A stretch of 64,000 nt of DNA. Origin: Bacillus sp. FJAT-27225. GTDB lineage: Bacteria; Bacillota; Bacilli; Bacillales; Cytobacillaceae. The translations under genes were made by a program, and so were the position numbers. Where the stretch lies: the NCBI RefSeq assembly GCF_001685025.1, contig NZ_MAYU01000001.1:627971-691970 (forward strand). Reading direction: 5' to 3'. The notes under the pieces are model-generated. The model made no database searches. It worked only from the letters and a program-made list of their open reading frames with translations, and was not told the origin of the DNA. Positions 17,561 to 26,638 of this stretch are shown here, piece by piece; within the stretch, counting starts at the first letter, position 1; each line of letters opens with the position of its first letter.

Positions 17561-18250
17561 GTTTGTTGTCAGGCAAGTTGCGAGAATAGTTACTTCTCAC
17601 TAGCAATACTCGGAGATTCACTAGTTATCTCGCTGAAAAACTAGTAATACTCCGAGTAGTACTACAAATGACTACCCTCCCACACTACACTTAAGTGCTA
17701 GACAACTTGCGTCAGTAGTCACTTTTCACTAGCATTACTCAGAGACTCACTAGCCATCACTCCGAAAAAACTAGTAATACTCCGAGTAGTACTACAATAA
17801 CTACCTCCCCGCACCACACTTTATTGCTAGACAACTTGCGTGAGTAGTCACTTTTCACTAGCATTACTAGAGACTCACTAGCCACCTCGCTAAAAAAACT
17901 AGTAATACTCCGAGTAGTACTACAATAACTACCCTCCCGCACCACACTTTATTGCTAGACAACTTGCGTGAGTAGTCACTTTTCACTAGCATTACTCAGA
18001 AGTTCACTAGCCATCACTCCGAAAAAACTAGTAATACTCCGAGTAGTACTACGATAACTACCTCCCCGCACCACACTTTATTGCTAGACAACTTGCGTGA
18101 GTAGTCACTTTTCACTAGCATTACTCAGAGGTTCACTAGCCATCTCTCTGAAAAAACTAGTAATACTCCGAGTAGTACTACAAATGACTACCCTCCCACT
18201 ACACTTAAGTGCTAGACAACTCCCGAGTTAGTCACTTTTCACTAGCAATA
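17561..18250. repeat. Tandem array of ~129-bp CTAG-rich units between birA and panB
   Basis: Five units and a partial sixth. The marker CTAGTAATACTCCGAGTAGT begins at 17641, 17771, 17899, 18028 and 18157, so the period is 128-130 bases. Each unit carries GCTAGACAACTTGCGTGAGT, TTTTCACTAGCATTACT, TCACTAGCC and the near-palindrome TACTCCGAGTA. I count 22 CTAG tetranucleotides in about 690 bases, where about three are expected by chance. Units are 85-95 percent alike by eye, with the ends more diverged. The array lies between the birA terminator and the panB promoter, so it is probably not part of a long mRNA. There is no gene in it. Confidence 0.92.
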
Positions 18251-18253
18251 ACT

Positions 18254-18287
18254 AAAAAAATGCCCCAAACGCTAACGTTGGGGGCAT
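18254..18287 (-). terminator. Intrinsic terminator of birA operon
   Basis: On the minus strand ATGCCCCCAACG pairs with CGTTTGGGGCAT around a TTAG loop and runs into seven T residues. It lies 25 bases after birA and separates it from panBCD. Confidence 0.88.
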
Positions 18288-18311
18288 CATCATCTAATGA
18301 TTCTCGGATTA

Positions 18312-19298
18312 TTACGTATTGGGCAGCTCAATATCTGCAGAGTAAATGGAATGAATGGTGCCTGAAGCATCCTCTATCTCAAGAACACCCTCCTCGGTTA
18401 TTCCGCAAGCAGTTCCTTCAATCGTCCCATTGTATGTCCGGGCCCTGATTGGCCCGCCAATACCACTTGCACTGCTTTCCCAGAGGAGCTTAATAGGCCG
18501 GAAGCCTTCCTCAAGGTATAACAAATACAACTTTTCAAATTGAAGGCAGAATTCCCGGATAAGGCCAGCACGGGAATGTTCCGTCCCTGTTTCAGCGGCA
18601 ATCGATGTTGCAAGGTCCCGTAACTCGGAAGGGAAATCGGATCCTTTCTGGTTGACATTGATTCCTATCCCAATAATGACAGAATGAATCCGATCTGCCT
18701 CAGCTTGAAGTTCGGTAAGAATTCCAGTCAATTTCTTGCCATTGGCTAAAATATCATTTGGCCATTTGATTTCCGGAGCAAGGCCGGTTGCGGCTTCTAC
18801 TCCCCTCACAACTGCCACGGCTGTTAACAGAGTAAGTTGCGGTGCCTTTTGAAGTGGAATATCCGGGCGGACAATCAAACTCATCCAAATGCCCGTCCCG
18901 CTTGGGGAATGCCACTTACGGTCCATTCTTCCCCTGCCTTCTGTCTGCTCGTCGGCTACGACCAGGGTGCCGTCATGGGTCTTTTCAGCAGCCAGTTTCA
19001 GTGCTATTTTCTGAGTGGAATCAACCGAATTAAAATAATGGATGGTTTTACCTATGAATTCGGTTTTTAAACCGAGTCTTATTTCATCCGCTGTCAAGGC
19101 TGAAGGAACCTCGATAAGCCGATATCCTTTTTTCCTGACAGCTTCAAGTCTGAACCCTTCCTCTCTGAGTCCTTCGATATGCTTCCAGACAGCGGTTCTT
19201 GAACATCCTGCTGCTTCCGCCAGTGCCTGCCCAGATATGAATTCATCTTCTGCTTCTGCAAATGCATCAAGCAGCTTTTTTCTTATTTCTGATTGCAA
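18312..19298 (-). CDS. birA: Biotin protein ligase / biotin operon repressor
   Basis: BirA activates biotin with ATP, attaches it to carboxyl carrier proteins and, in group II enzymes, represses biotin genes. The 328-residue product has an N-terminal winged helix (CSRTAVWKHIEGLREEGF), the ligase core with GRGRMDRKWHSPSGTGIWMSL and KWPNDILANGKKLTGILTE, and a C-terminal SH3-like domain. I chose TTG at 19298 because MQSEIRKKLL aligns with the B. subtilis N-terminus and AAGGAG lies at a suitable distance; the GTG at 19310 touches that site. The gene overlaps the end of cca by 16 bases and ends the ypjD-birA operon. Confidence 0.95.
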   Translation of the reverse strand: MQSEIRKKLLDAFAEAEDEFISGQALAEAAGCSRTAVWKHIEGLREEGFRLEAVRKKGYRLIEVPSALTADEIRLGLKTEFIGKTIHYFNSVDSTQKIALKLAAEKTHDGTLVVADEQTEGRGRMDRKWHSPSGTGIWMSLIVRPDIPLQKAPQLTLLTAVAVVRGVEAATGLAPEIKWPNDILANGKKLTGILTELQAEADRIHSVIIGIGINVNQKGSDFPSELRDLATSIAAETGTEHSRAGLIREFCLQFEKLYLLYLEEGFRPIKLLWESSASGIGGPIRARTYNGTIEGTACGITEEGVLEIEDASGTIHSIYSADIELPNT

Positions 19299-20473
19299 TT
19301 GAGAAGCCACTCCTTTATCTTGTCCTTTCGGTTCATAAGGCGGCCCAGAAGAATGGCCTCTTCCACCAAAGCCAATTGCTCTTTAACCCATGGCCCGCCG
19401 GACTGTCCCGCCCAGCTAATCAGGTCGCCCCCGGATATATCCATATCCTTGCTCGACTTAATTGGCAGAGTTTCATACGTTCTAACCCATTTTTCTTTAT
19501 TAGCCTTACGCCCAATTGCATGCAGCAGGTTTTCCACAGAAGAAATAGTATCCAACCCTGCCTGATAAAGAAGGAGAACATCCCAATCATTGTCAAGCCT
19601 CTGCCTAAAATAGTCGAGCACTTTCAAAATTTCTTTTATTTGCTTAATTGGCAGCTTCCATTCCCGCAGAATCCCCTCCGCAGTCTTTTCTTCAATTGCC
19701 AGGAAATGCAGGAGCAGCGCCCACATTTCATTTAGGCGAAGAGATAATATCGAAAAGGTTGCCAGCTTTGAAAGTTCATTTGCCCTACCACCCAGGCCGG
19801 GCAGATATTCAAGAATTCCAGTATCTGAAACCATTTTAATACCTTCAACTCTGCCGATTCCTTGGATCATTTTCTCAAACTCGGCCCTTTTACGCTCAAC
19901 TGCAATATGCGATAGCAAATGGGCTGTTTCAACTATAGAGGAAAGGGTTTTATCTTCAATGTCAAAACCTAGCTGGCTAAGGAAGCGTACCGCCCTCATA
20001 ATTCTAAGAGCATCTTCGCTAAACCTTTCAAAAGGGCTTCCTACAGTTCGTATTAGTTTATTGGCGATGTCTTCCTGGCCTCCGAAATAATCGATGACTG
20101 TTCCGTTCCGATCCATAGCCATTGCATTGATCGTAAAGTCACGGCGCATTAAATCCTCTTTTAAGGAGGAAACAAATCTTACCTCATCAGGCCGCCGGAA
20201 GTCCGTATAGCCTGTTTCAGTCCTGTAAGTCGTCACTTCATAGGACCCACCCTTATAAAGGACAAGTACCGTTCCATGCTCAATCCCAACATCAACTGTC
20301 CGGGAGAAAATTTTTTTGATTTGCTCGGGAAGGGCTGAAGTTGCAATATCAACATCGCCGATTGGTCTTCCCAGAATAGTGTCACGAACCGACCCGCCGA
20401 CAAAATAAGCCTCAAACCCTGCGGCTTCTATTTCATTCAGAACGGGCAATGCATCTAAAAATGGCTTTTGCAC
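19283..20473 (-). CDS. cca: CCA tRNA nucleotidyltransferase
   Basis: Adds or repairs the 3' CCA of tRNAs. The 396-residue class II enzyme has GGSVRDTILGRPIGDVDIAT with the two catalytic aspartates, YRTETGYTDFRRPDEV, and RRDFTINAMAMD, followed by the helical neck and tail. The GTG at 20473 is preferred because MQKPFLDALPVL aligns with the B. subtilis start and AGGTGGGAATC precedes it; the GTG at 20482 lies on that site. It directly follows bshA. Confidence 0.95.
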   Translation of the reverse strand: MQKPFLDALPVLNEIEAAGFEAYFVGGSVRDTILGRPIGDVDIATSALPEQIKKIFSRTVDVGIEHGTVLVLYKGGSYEVTTYRTETGYTDFRRPDEVRFVSSLKEDLMRRDFTINAMAMDRNGTVIDYFGGQEDIANKLIRTVGSPFERFSEDALRIMRAVRFLSQLGFDIEDKTLSSIVETAHLLSHIAVERKRAEFEKMIQGIGRVEGIKMVSDTGILEYLPGLGGRANELSKLATFSILSLRLNEMWALLLHFLAIEEKTAEGILREWKLPIKQIKEILKVLDYFRQRLDNDWDVLLLYQAGLDTISSVENLLHAIGRKANKEKWVRTYETLPIKSSKDMDISGGDLISWAGQSGGPWVKEQLALVEEAILLGRLMNRKDKIKEWLLNCNQK

Positions 20474-20482
20474 GATTCCCAC

Positions 20483-21613
20483 CTAATTTCCTAGCAATTT
20501 GTAATAGAGGGTTTCATATTCACCAACAATCCGGTCTGCATTGAACCTTTCCTTTGTATCCGAAGCAGCTTTTTTTGAAAAACGTTGATGAAGCTCTGGA
20601 TCAGATAATAGGGCAATTGCGTTTTCTGAAATAGCCTCAATGTCCCCTAGCGGACATATAAATCCAGTTATGCCATCACGGATTACTTCCGGTATTCCGC
20701 CAATATCTGTCCCAATGCAGGGCACACCGCATGCCATTGCTTCCAGCGCGACAAGGCCAAAGCTTTCTTTTTCTGATAAAAGAAGCATTAAATCACTAAT
20801 TGAGTAAAGTTCTTCCACATTGTCCTGCTTGCCGAGGAACAGGACTTTGTCCCTCAAACCCAGCTCCGCCACAAGCCGGGTCACATTTCTCTTCTCCGGT
20901 CCATCTCCAATCAACAGCAGTTTTGCGGGCATTGCTTCTGCAATCTTTGCAAAAGTACGAATCACATCCGGTACCCTTTTCACTGTCCGGAAATTGGAAA
21001 CATGGATTACAACCTTCTCTGACTCGTCCACCTTCAATTTTTTCTTTAATTCCAGGTCAGCACGTCTTAAATATACTCGTTCATCTATGAAGTTATATAC
21101 GGTCTCAATCTCTTTATCGGGATGAATCAGTTCCATCGTTTGGCTGACGAGTGAATTTGACACAGCCGTTACAATGTCGGATTTTTCGATCCCAAATTTT
21201 ATCGCATCTGCCAGAGACGGGTCATTCCCAAGCACAGTAATATCTGTGCCATGCAAGGTCGTCATGACTTTCAAGTCCCTTCCACTCATCTGCCTTGCGA
21301 GTATCGCGCAAACAGCATGGGGAATTGCGTAATGGACATGAAGGAGATCAAGGCCTTCCTGGTTGGCTACCTCAGCCATTTTACTCGCCAACGCAATATC
21401 ATAGGGCGGATATTGGAAGACAGAATACTGATTGACCTCTACCTCATGATAATGGATATTATGGTACATCCTCTTTAGCCTGAATGGCAAACTGGAGGAG
21501 ATAAAATGGATTTCATGTCCCTTTTCTGCCAGAAGTTTGCCCAACTCGGTTCCGATAACACCTGAACCTCCTACAGTAGGGTAACATGTAATCCCGATTT
21601 TTAATGGTTTCAT
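20483..21613 (-). CDS. bshA: N-acetyl-alpha-D-glucosaminyl L-malate synthase
   Basis: First enzyme of bacillithiol synthesis: a GT-B glycosyltransferase moving GlcNAc from UDP-GlcNAc to L-malate. The 376-residue protein has the N-terminal [51 protein letters not shown], and the C-terminal donor-binding [24 protein letters not shown]. It overlaps bshB1 by four bases (ATGA) and is followed closely by cca, as in B. subtilis. Confidence 0.96.
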   Translation of the reverse strand: MKPLKIGITCYPTVGGSGVIGTELGKLLAEKGHEIHFISSSLPFRLKRMYHNIHYHEVEVNQYSVFQYPPYDIALASKMAEVANQEGLDLLHVHYAIPHAVCAILARQMSGRDLKVMTTLHGTDITVLGNDPSLADAIKFGIEKSDIVTAVSNSLVSQTMELIHPDKEIETVYNFIDERVYLRRADLELKKKLKVDESEKVVIHVSNFRTVKRVPDVIRTFAKIAEAMPAKLLLIGDGPEKRNVTRLVAELGLRDKVLFLGKQDNVEELYSISDLMLLLSEKESFGLVALEAMACGVPCIGTDIGGIPEVIRDGITGFICPLGDIEAISENAIALLSDPELHQRFSKKAASDTKERFNADRIVGEYETLYYKLLGN

Positions 21614-22332
21614 AGCTGCCTTTCTCCCAATAGGTCACCGTCAAGCAATAGTGGACCGCCAGTTTTAAATCCTTCAGCGTATTGGACACCAACTTGCTTG
21701 CCGAATAAAGATTCCCGCGCTTCAATTGAATCAATATAGCCGTTTACAAGCGGGGTATCGAAGCTGTCATCCTGTTTTACAAATTGGCTTTCATACGCAT
21801 TTAGTGCCGCTTTTTTCGATTCAAAAAAAGCAGTAATATCTATAACAAATTCCGGCTGATGAAAGCCGTTGATCATATAATAGTAAACCCTGTCCGCCTT
21901 ATGGGGCGGGAAATGGGTACCATCATCAAATTTGCGGACTCCAGCTGAAAAAACCGCCTCTTCTACAAGGCGGGCGCAATTTCCGTGGTCAGGATGCCGG
22001 TCCACGCAATAAGGCGCAAAAACGAGCTGTGGCCGATACGCCCTAATTACAGCTGTTATTTGTTTTATGTACTCTTCCTTCATAAATAGCCCGCGGTCTG
22101 GCATCTGCAGCCCTATCCGCTCAGCTTGAAGAATGGACGCTGCCTTGGCCGCTTCTTTCTTTCTTGTTTCTACGTCGCCGTTGGAAGACAATTCTGCCAT
22201 GGTCAAATCGCAAATGACTGTTCTCTTTCCACGGGCGGCATATTTTGCAATTGTGCCTCCCATGCCAATTTCAACATCATCAGCATGGGCGCCAAAAGCG
22301 AGGATATGTACAGGTTCGGAATAAACGGTCAT
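21610..22332 (-). CDS. bshB1: Bacillithiol biosynthesis deacetylase BshB1
   Basis: Removes acetate from GlcNAc-malate, the second step of bacillithiol synthesis. The 240-residue LmbE-type zinc deacetylase has the metal-binding [15 protein letters not shown] (about 13-27) and [12 protein letters not shown]. It overlaps mgsA by four bases upstream and bshA by four bases downstream, so the three are translationally coupled. A second BshB enzyme may exist elsewhere in the genome. Confidence 0.95.
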   Translation of the reverse strand: MTVYSEPVHILAFGAHADDVEIGMGGTIAKYAARGKRTVICDLTMAELSSNGDVETRKKEAAKAASILQAERIGLQMPDRGLFMKEEYIKQITAVIRAYRPQLVFAPYCVDRHPDHGNCARLVEEAVFSAGVRKFDDGTHFPPHKADRVYYYMINGFHQPEFVIDITAFFESKKAALNAYESQFVKQDDSFDTPLVNGYIDSIEARESLFGKQVGVQYAEGFKTGGPLLLDGDLLGERQL

Positions 22333-22739
22333 TCTGGATTATTCTCCCTTTCAACCGACCGCCAATCAAGATGGCCTTCTTCAATCCCCTTGACAACAAT
22401 CTCGGCTGTTCCCATATTAGTTGCCAATGGGATTGCATAAACATCACAAAGCCTCAGCAATGCATTAACATCCGGTTCGTGCGGCTGGGCCGTAAGCGGA
22501 TCGCGGAAAAAGAAAATCGCGTCCATTTTGTTGTTGGCGACGAGTGCACCAATCTCCTGGTCTCCGCCAAGCGGGCCTGACTGGAAGCGATGGATTTCAA
22601 GCCCGGTCGCTTCTGAAATTCGTTTTCCAGTCGTACCTGTAGCAAACAGAGAGTGGCTTTCAAATATCGGTTTATATGCTGTCACGAAATTGACCAAATC
22701 ATCCTTTTTTTTGTCATGGGCAATCAATGCAATATTCAT
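22329..22739 (-). CDS. mgsA: Methylglyoxal synthase
   Basis: Converts dihydroxyacetone phosphate to methylglyoxal and phosphate, an overflow bypass of glycolysis. The 136-residue protein has the phosphate-binding ATGTTGKRI (33-41), [11 protein letters not shown] (54-64, with the active-site Asp60) and [15 protein letters not shown]. It follows dapB by 12 bases in the operon. Methylglyoxal is detoxified with bacillithiol, whose synthesis genes come next. Confidence 0.96.
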   Translation of the reverse strand: MNIALIAHDKKKDDLVNFVTAYKPIFESHSLFATGTTGKRISEATGLEIHRFQSGPLGGDQEIGALVANNKMDAIFFFRDPLTAQPHEPDVNALLRLCDVYAIPLATNMGTAEIVVKGIEEGHLDWRSVERENNPE

Positions 22740-22751
22740 CTTTCTCCCCCG

Positions 22752-23555
22752 CTATTCCAATATATTTTCGAGTCCGTATACAAACGAGTCGATCTTCATG
22801 ACAGTGTCAACAGCTGTTTTTACCCCTGACATAAACGATGCCCGATTATACGAATCATGGCGGATAGTAAGTGTCTGGCCCTCTGAGCCGAATAAGACTT
22901 CCTGATGGGCAACAAGACCAGGAAGACGGACAGAATGTATCCTCATCCCTTCATAATCTGCGCCCCGGGCTCCCTTTAATGTTTCCTTTTCATCAGGATG
23001 GCCCTGTTTTTTGGCTGTACGCTCCGAGGAAATCATCTGGGCTGTTTTAACAGCAGTGCCGGATGGAGCATCAAGTTTCCTGTCATGGTGCATCTCAATG
23101 ATTTCGACATCATCGAAATACTTTGCTGCCATTTTGGCAAATTTCATCATCAGAACAGCACCAATGGCGAAGTTAGGAGCAATGATACAGCCAAGGCTTT
23201 TTTCTTTGGAAAGTCCTTCAAGCTCTTCCAAATCCTCAGGTGAAAATCCGGTTGTTCCTACTACAGGCCGAACATTATAATTTAAAGCTGTTCGGGCGTG
23301 ATGCATGCCCGCCTCTGGAACAGTCAGGTCAATTAACACATCTGCATTTACAGCCTGCAGGCATTCCTCAATATCAGAAAAGACGGGTACATCGGAAAGT
23401 GGGAAGTTTCCTAATTCCCCGAGAGTTAAGCCGTTATTGCTCCTGTCTAATACTGCAACTAGGTCAAAATGAGGAGTATCAGCTGCCAATTTGACTGCTT
23501 CACTTCCCATTCGCCCCCTTGGGCCAGCGATGACAATTTTTATTTTTTTCTCCAT
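22752..23555 (-). CDS. dapB: 4-hydroxy-tetrahydrodipicolinate reductase
   Basis: Second step of the diaminopimelate/lysine pathway, supplying the cell wall, lysine and spore dipicolinate. The 267-residue protein has an N-terminal Rossmann motif [14 protein letters not shown] (8-21), TTGFS, and the catalytic [18 protein letters not shown]. The ATG at 23555 has AGAGGAG upstream with a slightly long spacer of 11 bases; the N-terminal extension to 23582 has no support. It lies between ypjD and mgsA as in B. subtilis. Confidence 0.96.
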   Translation of the reverse strand: MEKKIKIVIAGPRGRMGSEAVKLAADTPHFDLVAVLDRSNNGLTLGELGNFPLSDVPVFSDIEECLQAVNADVLIDLTVPEAGMHHARTALNYNVRPVVGTTGFSPEDLEELEGLSKEKSLGCIIAPNFAIGAVLMMKFAKMAAKYFDDVEIIEMHHDRKLDAPSGTAVKTAQMISSERTAKKQGHPDEKETLKGARGADYEGMRIHSVRLPGLVAHQEVLFGSEGQTLTIRHDSYNRASFMSGVKTAVDTVMKIDSFVYGLENILE

Positions 23556-23581
23556 AAAATTAACAACTCCTCTATGCATCA

Positions 23582-23908
23582 TTACTTTCTTGTCCAGCGG
23601 TCCTTGTCCCTCGTCCTGAACTTTTCCATAACCATGTCATGGGATTCCTGAAGGTCAATATTCAGGGAATTTGCCAGGCAAATCATTACGAAAAGCAAGT
23701 CCCCTATTTCTTCGTTGACTGTTTTCGTCTCCTCAGTAGCCTTTTTCGGTTTTTCCCCATAATAATGATTAATTTCCCTCGCTAGCTCCCCTAATTCTTC
23801 AGTTAGCCTCGCAGTCAAAGCCAACGGACTGAAATAGCCCTCTTTGAACTGCCCTATATATTCATCCACTTCTTTTTGTAGCTGTTTCACTGTTTTCGTC
23901 TCTTCCAT
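23582..23908 (-). CDS. ypjD: YpjD, MazG-like nucleotide pyrophosphohydrolase
   Basis: A 108-residue all-alpha NTP pyrophosphohydrolase of the MazG superfamily, probably cleansing the nucleotide pool. It shows the metal-binding pair of motifs, [14 protein letters not shown] (about 36-49) and [20 protein letters not shown] (about 69-88). The ATG at 23908 ([10 protein letters not shown]) is chosen since it matches the B. subtilis N-terminus and has GGGGTGAACC upstream. It is the first gene of the ypjD-dapB-mgsA-bsh-cca-birA run. Confidence 0.93.
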   Translation of the reverse strand: MEETKTVKQLQKEVDEYIGQFKEGYFSPLALTARLTEELGELAREINHYYGEKPKKATEETKTVNEEIGDLLFVMICLANSLNIDLQESHDMVMEKFRTRDKDRWTRK

Positions 23909-24022
23909 TGGTTCACCCCGGCCGATTAAGAATAGTTTTATATGTAATAGGCTATAACTCATGTTAGCTAAATTAAATTCCATTTACAAATATTTTTTCA
24001 CGAAATAAAAATGTGGCGGAAA

Positions 24023-24051
24023 TTGCCGGAATAACTTGTATCCGATATAAT
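24023..24051 (+). promoter_or_regulatory. Promoter of the ypjC-like gene, with a 14-bp palindrome
   Basis: TTGCCG and a perfect TATAAT lie 17 bases apart, 48 bases upstream of the plus-strand gene at 24099. The -10 box sits inside the perfect palindrome GATATAATTATATC (24044-24057), which could bind a dimeric regulator or merely reflect AT-rich sequence. Confidence 0.65.
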
Positions 24052-24098
24052 TATATCCGTCTTTATCGGTCAAAATATGGCAAAGGGAGGCTTCATAC

Positions 24099-24971
24099 AT
24101 GATAAAAGGCCTGAAAGTGAAAAATATCCTGCTCATTTTGCTAGGGACGGCAATTATGGCATTCGGAGTTATTAATTTTAACATACAAAATCAGCTGGCA
24201 GAGGGCGGAGTGACCGGGATTACGATTCTTATCTACTTCTTGTTCAACTTTGACCCTGCCTATTCCAACCTGATTATAAACATCCCTATTTTCTTTTTAG
24301 GCTATAAATTGCTTGGAAGAAGAGCATTCATTTATACAATCATTGGAACCGTTGGGCTTTCCGTTTTCTTGTGGATTTTTCAAAGAATCCCTCTTGAGAT
24401 TCCGCTTCGGGATGATATGTTTTTGGCAGCGTTATTCGCCGGTCTATTTATAGGGGTTGGCCTTGGTATCATTTTCAGATTTGGGGGCACTTCAGGTGGT
24501 GTTGATATTATTGCCAGGATTGCCCAAAAATACTGGGGAATTAGCATGGGAAGGACAATGTTCATGTTTGATGCACTCGTAATCCTCGCATCTTTCCTGA
24601 CCTATCTCGATTATCGGGAAGCAATGTACACCCTCGTTGCCGTAGCTGTTGGTGCAAGAGTAATTGATGTGATGGCGGAGGGTGCTTACTCTGCTAGGGG
24701 CGCGATGATCATGTCCGAAAAATATGATGAGATTGCTGAACGGATCATGAAGGAAATGGACAGAGGGGTTACTGTTCTTAAAGGTTATGGGTATTATAGC
24801 AAGAAGGAACGAGAAGTTTTGTACTGCGTTGTTCCTAAAAGTGAAATCATCAGACTTAAAAATGTCATCACAGCAGTGGATCCTCATGCATTTGTCTCTG
24901 TAACAGCCGTCCACGACGTCCTTGGAGAAGGTTTTACGCTTGATGCAAATAAAAATCCTTTTGAAGTATAA
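24099..24971 (+). CDS. ypjC: YitT/DUF161 family membrane protein (YpjC-like)
   Basis: A 290-residue inner-membrane protein with about five to six hydrophobic segments in the first 190 residues, including GGTSGGVDIIARI, then a cytoplasmic C-terminal DUF2179 domain (EIAERIMKEMDRGVTVLKGYGYYSKKEREVLYCVV). This is the plan of the YitT family, whose transported substrate, if any, is not known. It is divergent from ypjD, and YpjC occupies this place in B. subtilis. AAAGGGAGG precedes the ATG. Several paralogues are usual in bacilli, so the exact paralogue name rests on position. Confidence 0.85.
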   Translation: MIKGLKVKNILLILLGTAIMAFGVINFNIQNQLAEGGVTGITILIYFLFNFDPAYSNLIINIPIFFLGYKLLGRRAFIYTIIGTVGLSVFLWIFQRIPLEIPLRDDMFLAALFAGLFIGVGLGIIFRFGGTSGGVDIIARIAQKYWGISMGRTMFMFDALVILASFLTYLDYREAMYTLVAVAVGARVIDVMAEGAYSARGAMIMSEKYDEIAERIMKEMDRGVTVLKGYGYYSKKEREVLYCVVPKSEIIRLKNVITAVDPHAFVSVTAVHDVLGEGFTLDANKNPFEV

Positions 24972-24987
24972 GTTCAAATAGACAACA

Positions 24988-25018
24988 AAAAGAGCGGGGA
25001 ATTAACCCCCGCTCTTTC
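24988..25018. terminator. Shared convergent terminator of the ypjC-like gene and the zinc peptidase
   Basis: AAAGAGCGGGG pairs with CCCCGCTCTTT. The left arm is preceded by AACAAAA and the right arm abuts the stop codon of the minus-strand gene, so the hairpin can serve both convergent transcripts. Confidence 0.85.
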
Positions 25019-25692
25019 TATTCGTTACGAGTCATGCCGGTATAAATCAAAACAAGCCTTAACAATTCAAGTACCGCAACTGCTGCCGCTGCCACATAAG
25101 TCAAAGCTGCCGCATCAAGGACCTTCTTCGCAGGACGCTCTTCCTCATTCCGGATTATCCCAAGCGAAACCACTTGATCCAGTGCTCTGCTCGAAGCGTT
25201 GAATTCAACAGGAAGTGTGACGATTTGGAACAAAACCGCTGCGGCCATGAAGATGATACCCAACAAAAGCAATTCACTCATATAGGCAAGCATTCCAATT
25301 ATGATCAGGATCCAGGAGAAGTTGCTTCCAATATTGGCAACAGGAACAAGCGCATGCCTGAACCTAAGAAATGCATAATTCTCGCCATCCTGGATGGCAT
25401 GCCCGACTTCATGGGCCGCAATAGCTGTGGAAGCTAAAGAATGGCCATGGTAGATGTCGGGTGAAAGCCTGATTGCCTTTGCCCTCGGGTCATAATGGTC
25501 ACTCAGGAAGCCGCGCCCTTCTTCAACCCTTACATCATAAAGCCCATTGGCATGAAGGATTTCTCTTGCAACTTCTGCGCCTGTCTTCCTGGAAGATGAG
25601 GCGACCTGTGAGTACTTCTTATATGCTCCCTTAACCCGCATTTGAGCCCATAACGGAATAAGGATTATTATCGCAAAATAGATTAAAAACAT
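25018..25692 (-). CDS. YugP-like neutral zinc metallopeptidase
   Basis: A 224-residue membrane protein with an N-terminal membrane segment (about 2-18), a zinc-binding HEVGH (His94, Glu95, His98) in TAIAAHEVGHAIQD, and further hydrophobic segments at about 120-165 and 195-217. This is the plan of the YugP/DUF2268-like membrane peptidases. The ATG at 25692 follows GGGGGTTCAAC; the longer frame to 25722 is unlikely. Substrate unknown. B. subtilis does not, as far as I recall, carry this gene beside ypjB, so it is a local difference. Confidence 0.85.
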   Translation of the reverse strand: MFLIYFAIIILIPLWAQMRVKGAYKKYSQVASSSRKTGAEVAREILHANGLYDVRVEEGRGFLSDHYDPRAKAIRLSPDIYHGHSLASTAIAAHEVGHAIQDGENYAFLRFRHALVPVANIGSNFSWILIIIGMLAYMSELLLLGIIFMAAAVLFQIVTLPVEFNASSRALDQVVSLGIIRNEEERPAKKVLDAAALTYVAAAAVAVLELLRLVLIYTGMTRNE

Positions 25693-25749
25693 GTTGAACC
25701 CCCTATCCAGTCTAGTTATCATAACTTTACCGAAAAGGGGAGAAATATG

Positions 25750-26541
25750 TCAATCTTTTAGCTCGCGGCGTTTCTTTGCAATTTCTCTATCTCCTTTGTA
25801 CTTTCTCCACCCCACATAAGATAATGTCAGGATAATAATACTGCCAGTTGAAATAATAACCCACCATAGCGAGGGATCTGCTTCATCTTCCTCTATTCCG
25901 TTAAAAATATCCTGAAGACTCGTTCCGAGCGCATCAAGTTCCTCTAGCTCGGCCTGGCTTTTTGGCAGCGACGAACTCAGCTTTTCCATTGACCTTACCC
26001 TCGCATCGACCCGTTGAAGCTGTTCTTTTGGAACATCTATCTTCATACTTGGATAAATGAGCTCGTACATTGACAGAAAAGAATTTAAATTGGCATGATA
26101 AAGTGTAGGTTCACCTTTTTGAGCGGCCTGTTTTGCCTGGCTGAACGCTCCCATTACATCGTCCTCCATTTCCGACCAAAGCGGATCGGATGAGGTTGAT
26201 AGTGCATCGATAACTAAGCGAAACCGGGTAACTTTATTCAGCCTTTCCTGATATTCCATTGTGGGGCTTGCCGCGGCTTCCATAGCCTCATCCCTGGATA
26301 CAGAAACGATCCTCATTTCATCAAGGGTTATCGGAACAGTCCCATCATACATCTGCTCAAACTCTTCTGAAAAATAACTCAGTAATTTTTGAGCATCTTC
26401 ATATCTCTGATTCTTAACCATCTGGAATGCATCGTCAGAAATCTCATCAAGTTTTTCAACATCCGCGAGGTTTTCCGCCGCAAAAACCGAAAGCGGGAAA
26501 GAGATTAAAAAAAGACTTATAAGGAAGCATCTAATCTTCAT
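25750..26541 (-). CDS. ypjB: Sporulation protein YpjB
   Basis: A 263-residue protein with an N-terminal signal peptide (about 1-21, ending VFAAEN), a long helical extracytoplasmic domain and a C-terminal membrane anchor (about 225-243) followed by a basic cytoplasmic tail. I recognise it as the YpjB sporulation family; mutants are reported to affect sporulation but the mechanism is unknown. It sits next to ypjA as in B. subtilis, with an intrinsic terminator between the two at 26577-26605. Confidence 0.88.
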   Translation of the reverse strand: MKIRCFLISLFLISFPLSVFAAENLADVEKLDEISDDAFQMVKNQRYEDAQKLLSYFSEEFEQMYDGTVPITLDEMRIVSVSRDEAMEAAASPTMEYQERLNKVTRFRLVIDALSTSSDPLWSEMEDDVMGAFSQAKQAAQKGEPTLYHANLNSFLSMYELIYPSMKIDVPKEQLQRVDARVRSMEKLSSSLPKSQAELEELDALGTSLQDIFNGIEEDEADPSLWWVIISTGSIIILTLSYVGWRKYKGDREIAKKRRELKD

Positions 26542-26576
26542 ATATTGGCACCCCTCTCATACTAGTAAAAATGTAT

Positions 26577-26605
26577 GAAAAAAAGGACAAGTATAGAACT
26601 TGTCC
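26577..26605 (-). terminator. Intrinsic terminator after ypjA
   Basis: On the minus strand GGACAAGT pairs with ACTTGTCC around a 5-base loop and runs into seven T residues. It lies between ypjA and ypjB. Confidence 0.9.
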
Positions 26606-26638
26606 CGCCAATATTTCAATAGATAGAGTTTAAAGGGT

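Noticed and set aside
17561-18250. CRISPR array
   Set aside because: Units are about 129 bp, contiguous and nearly identical throughout, with no short repeats separated by unique spacers and no cas genes nearby.
17561-18250. TRAP target made of GAG and TAG triplets
   Set aside because: The triplets are numerous but their spacing is irregular, not the two to three bases needed for wrapping around TRAP, and the array does not precede a trp gene.
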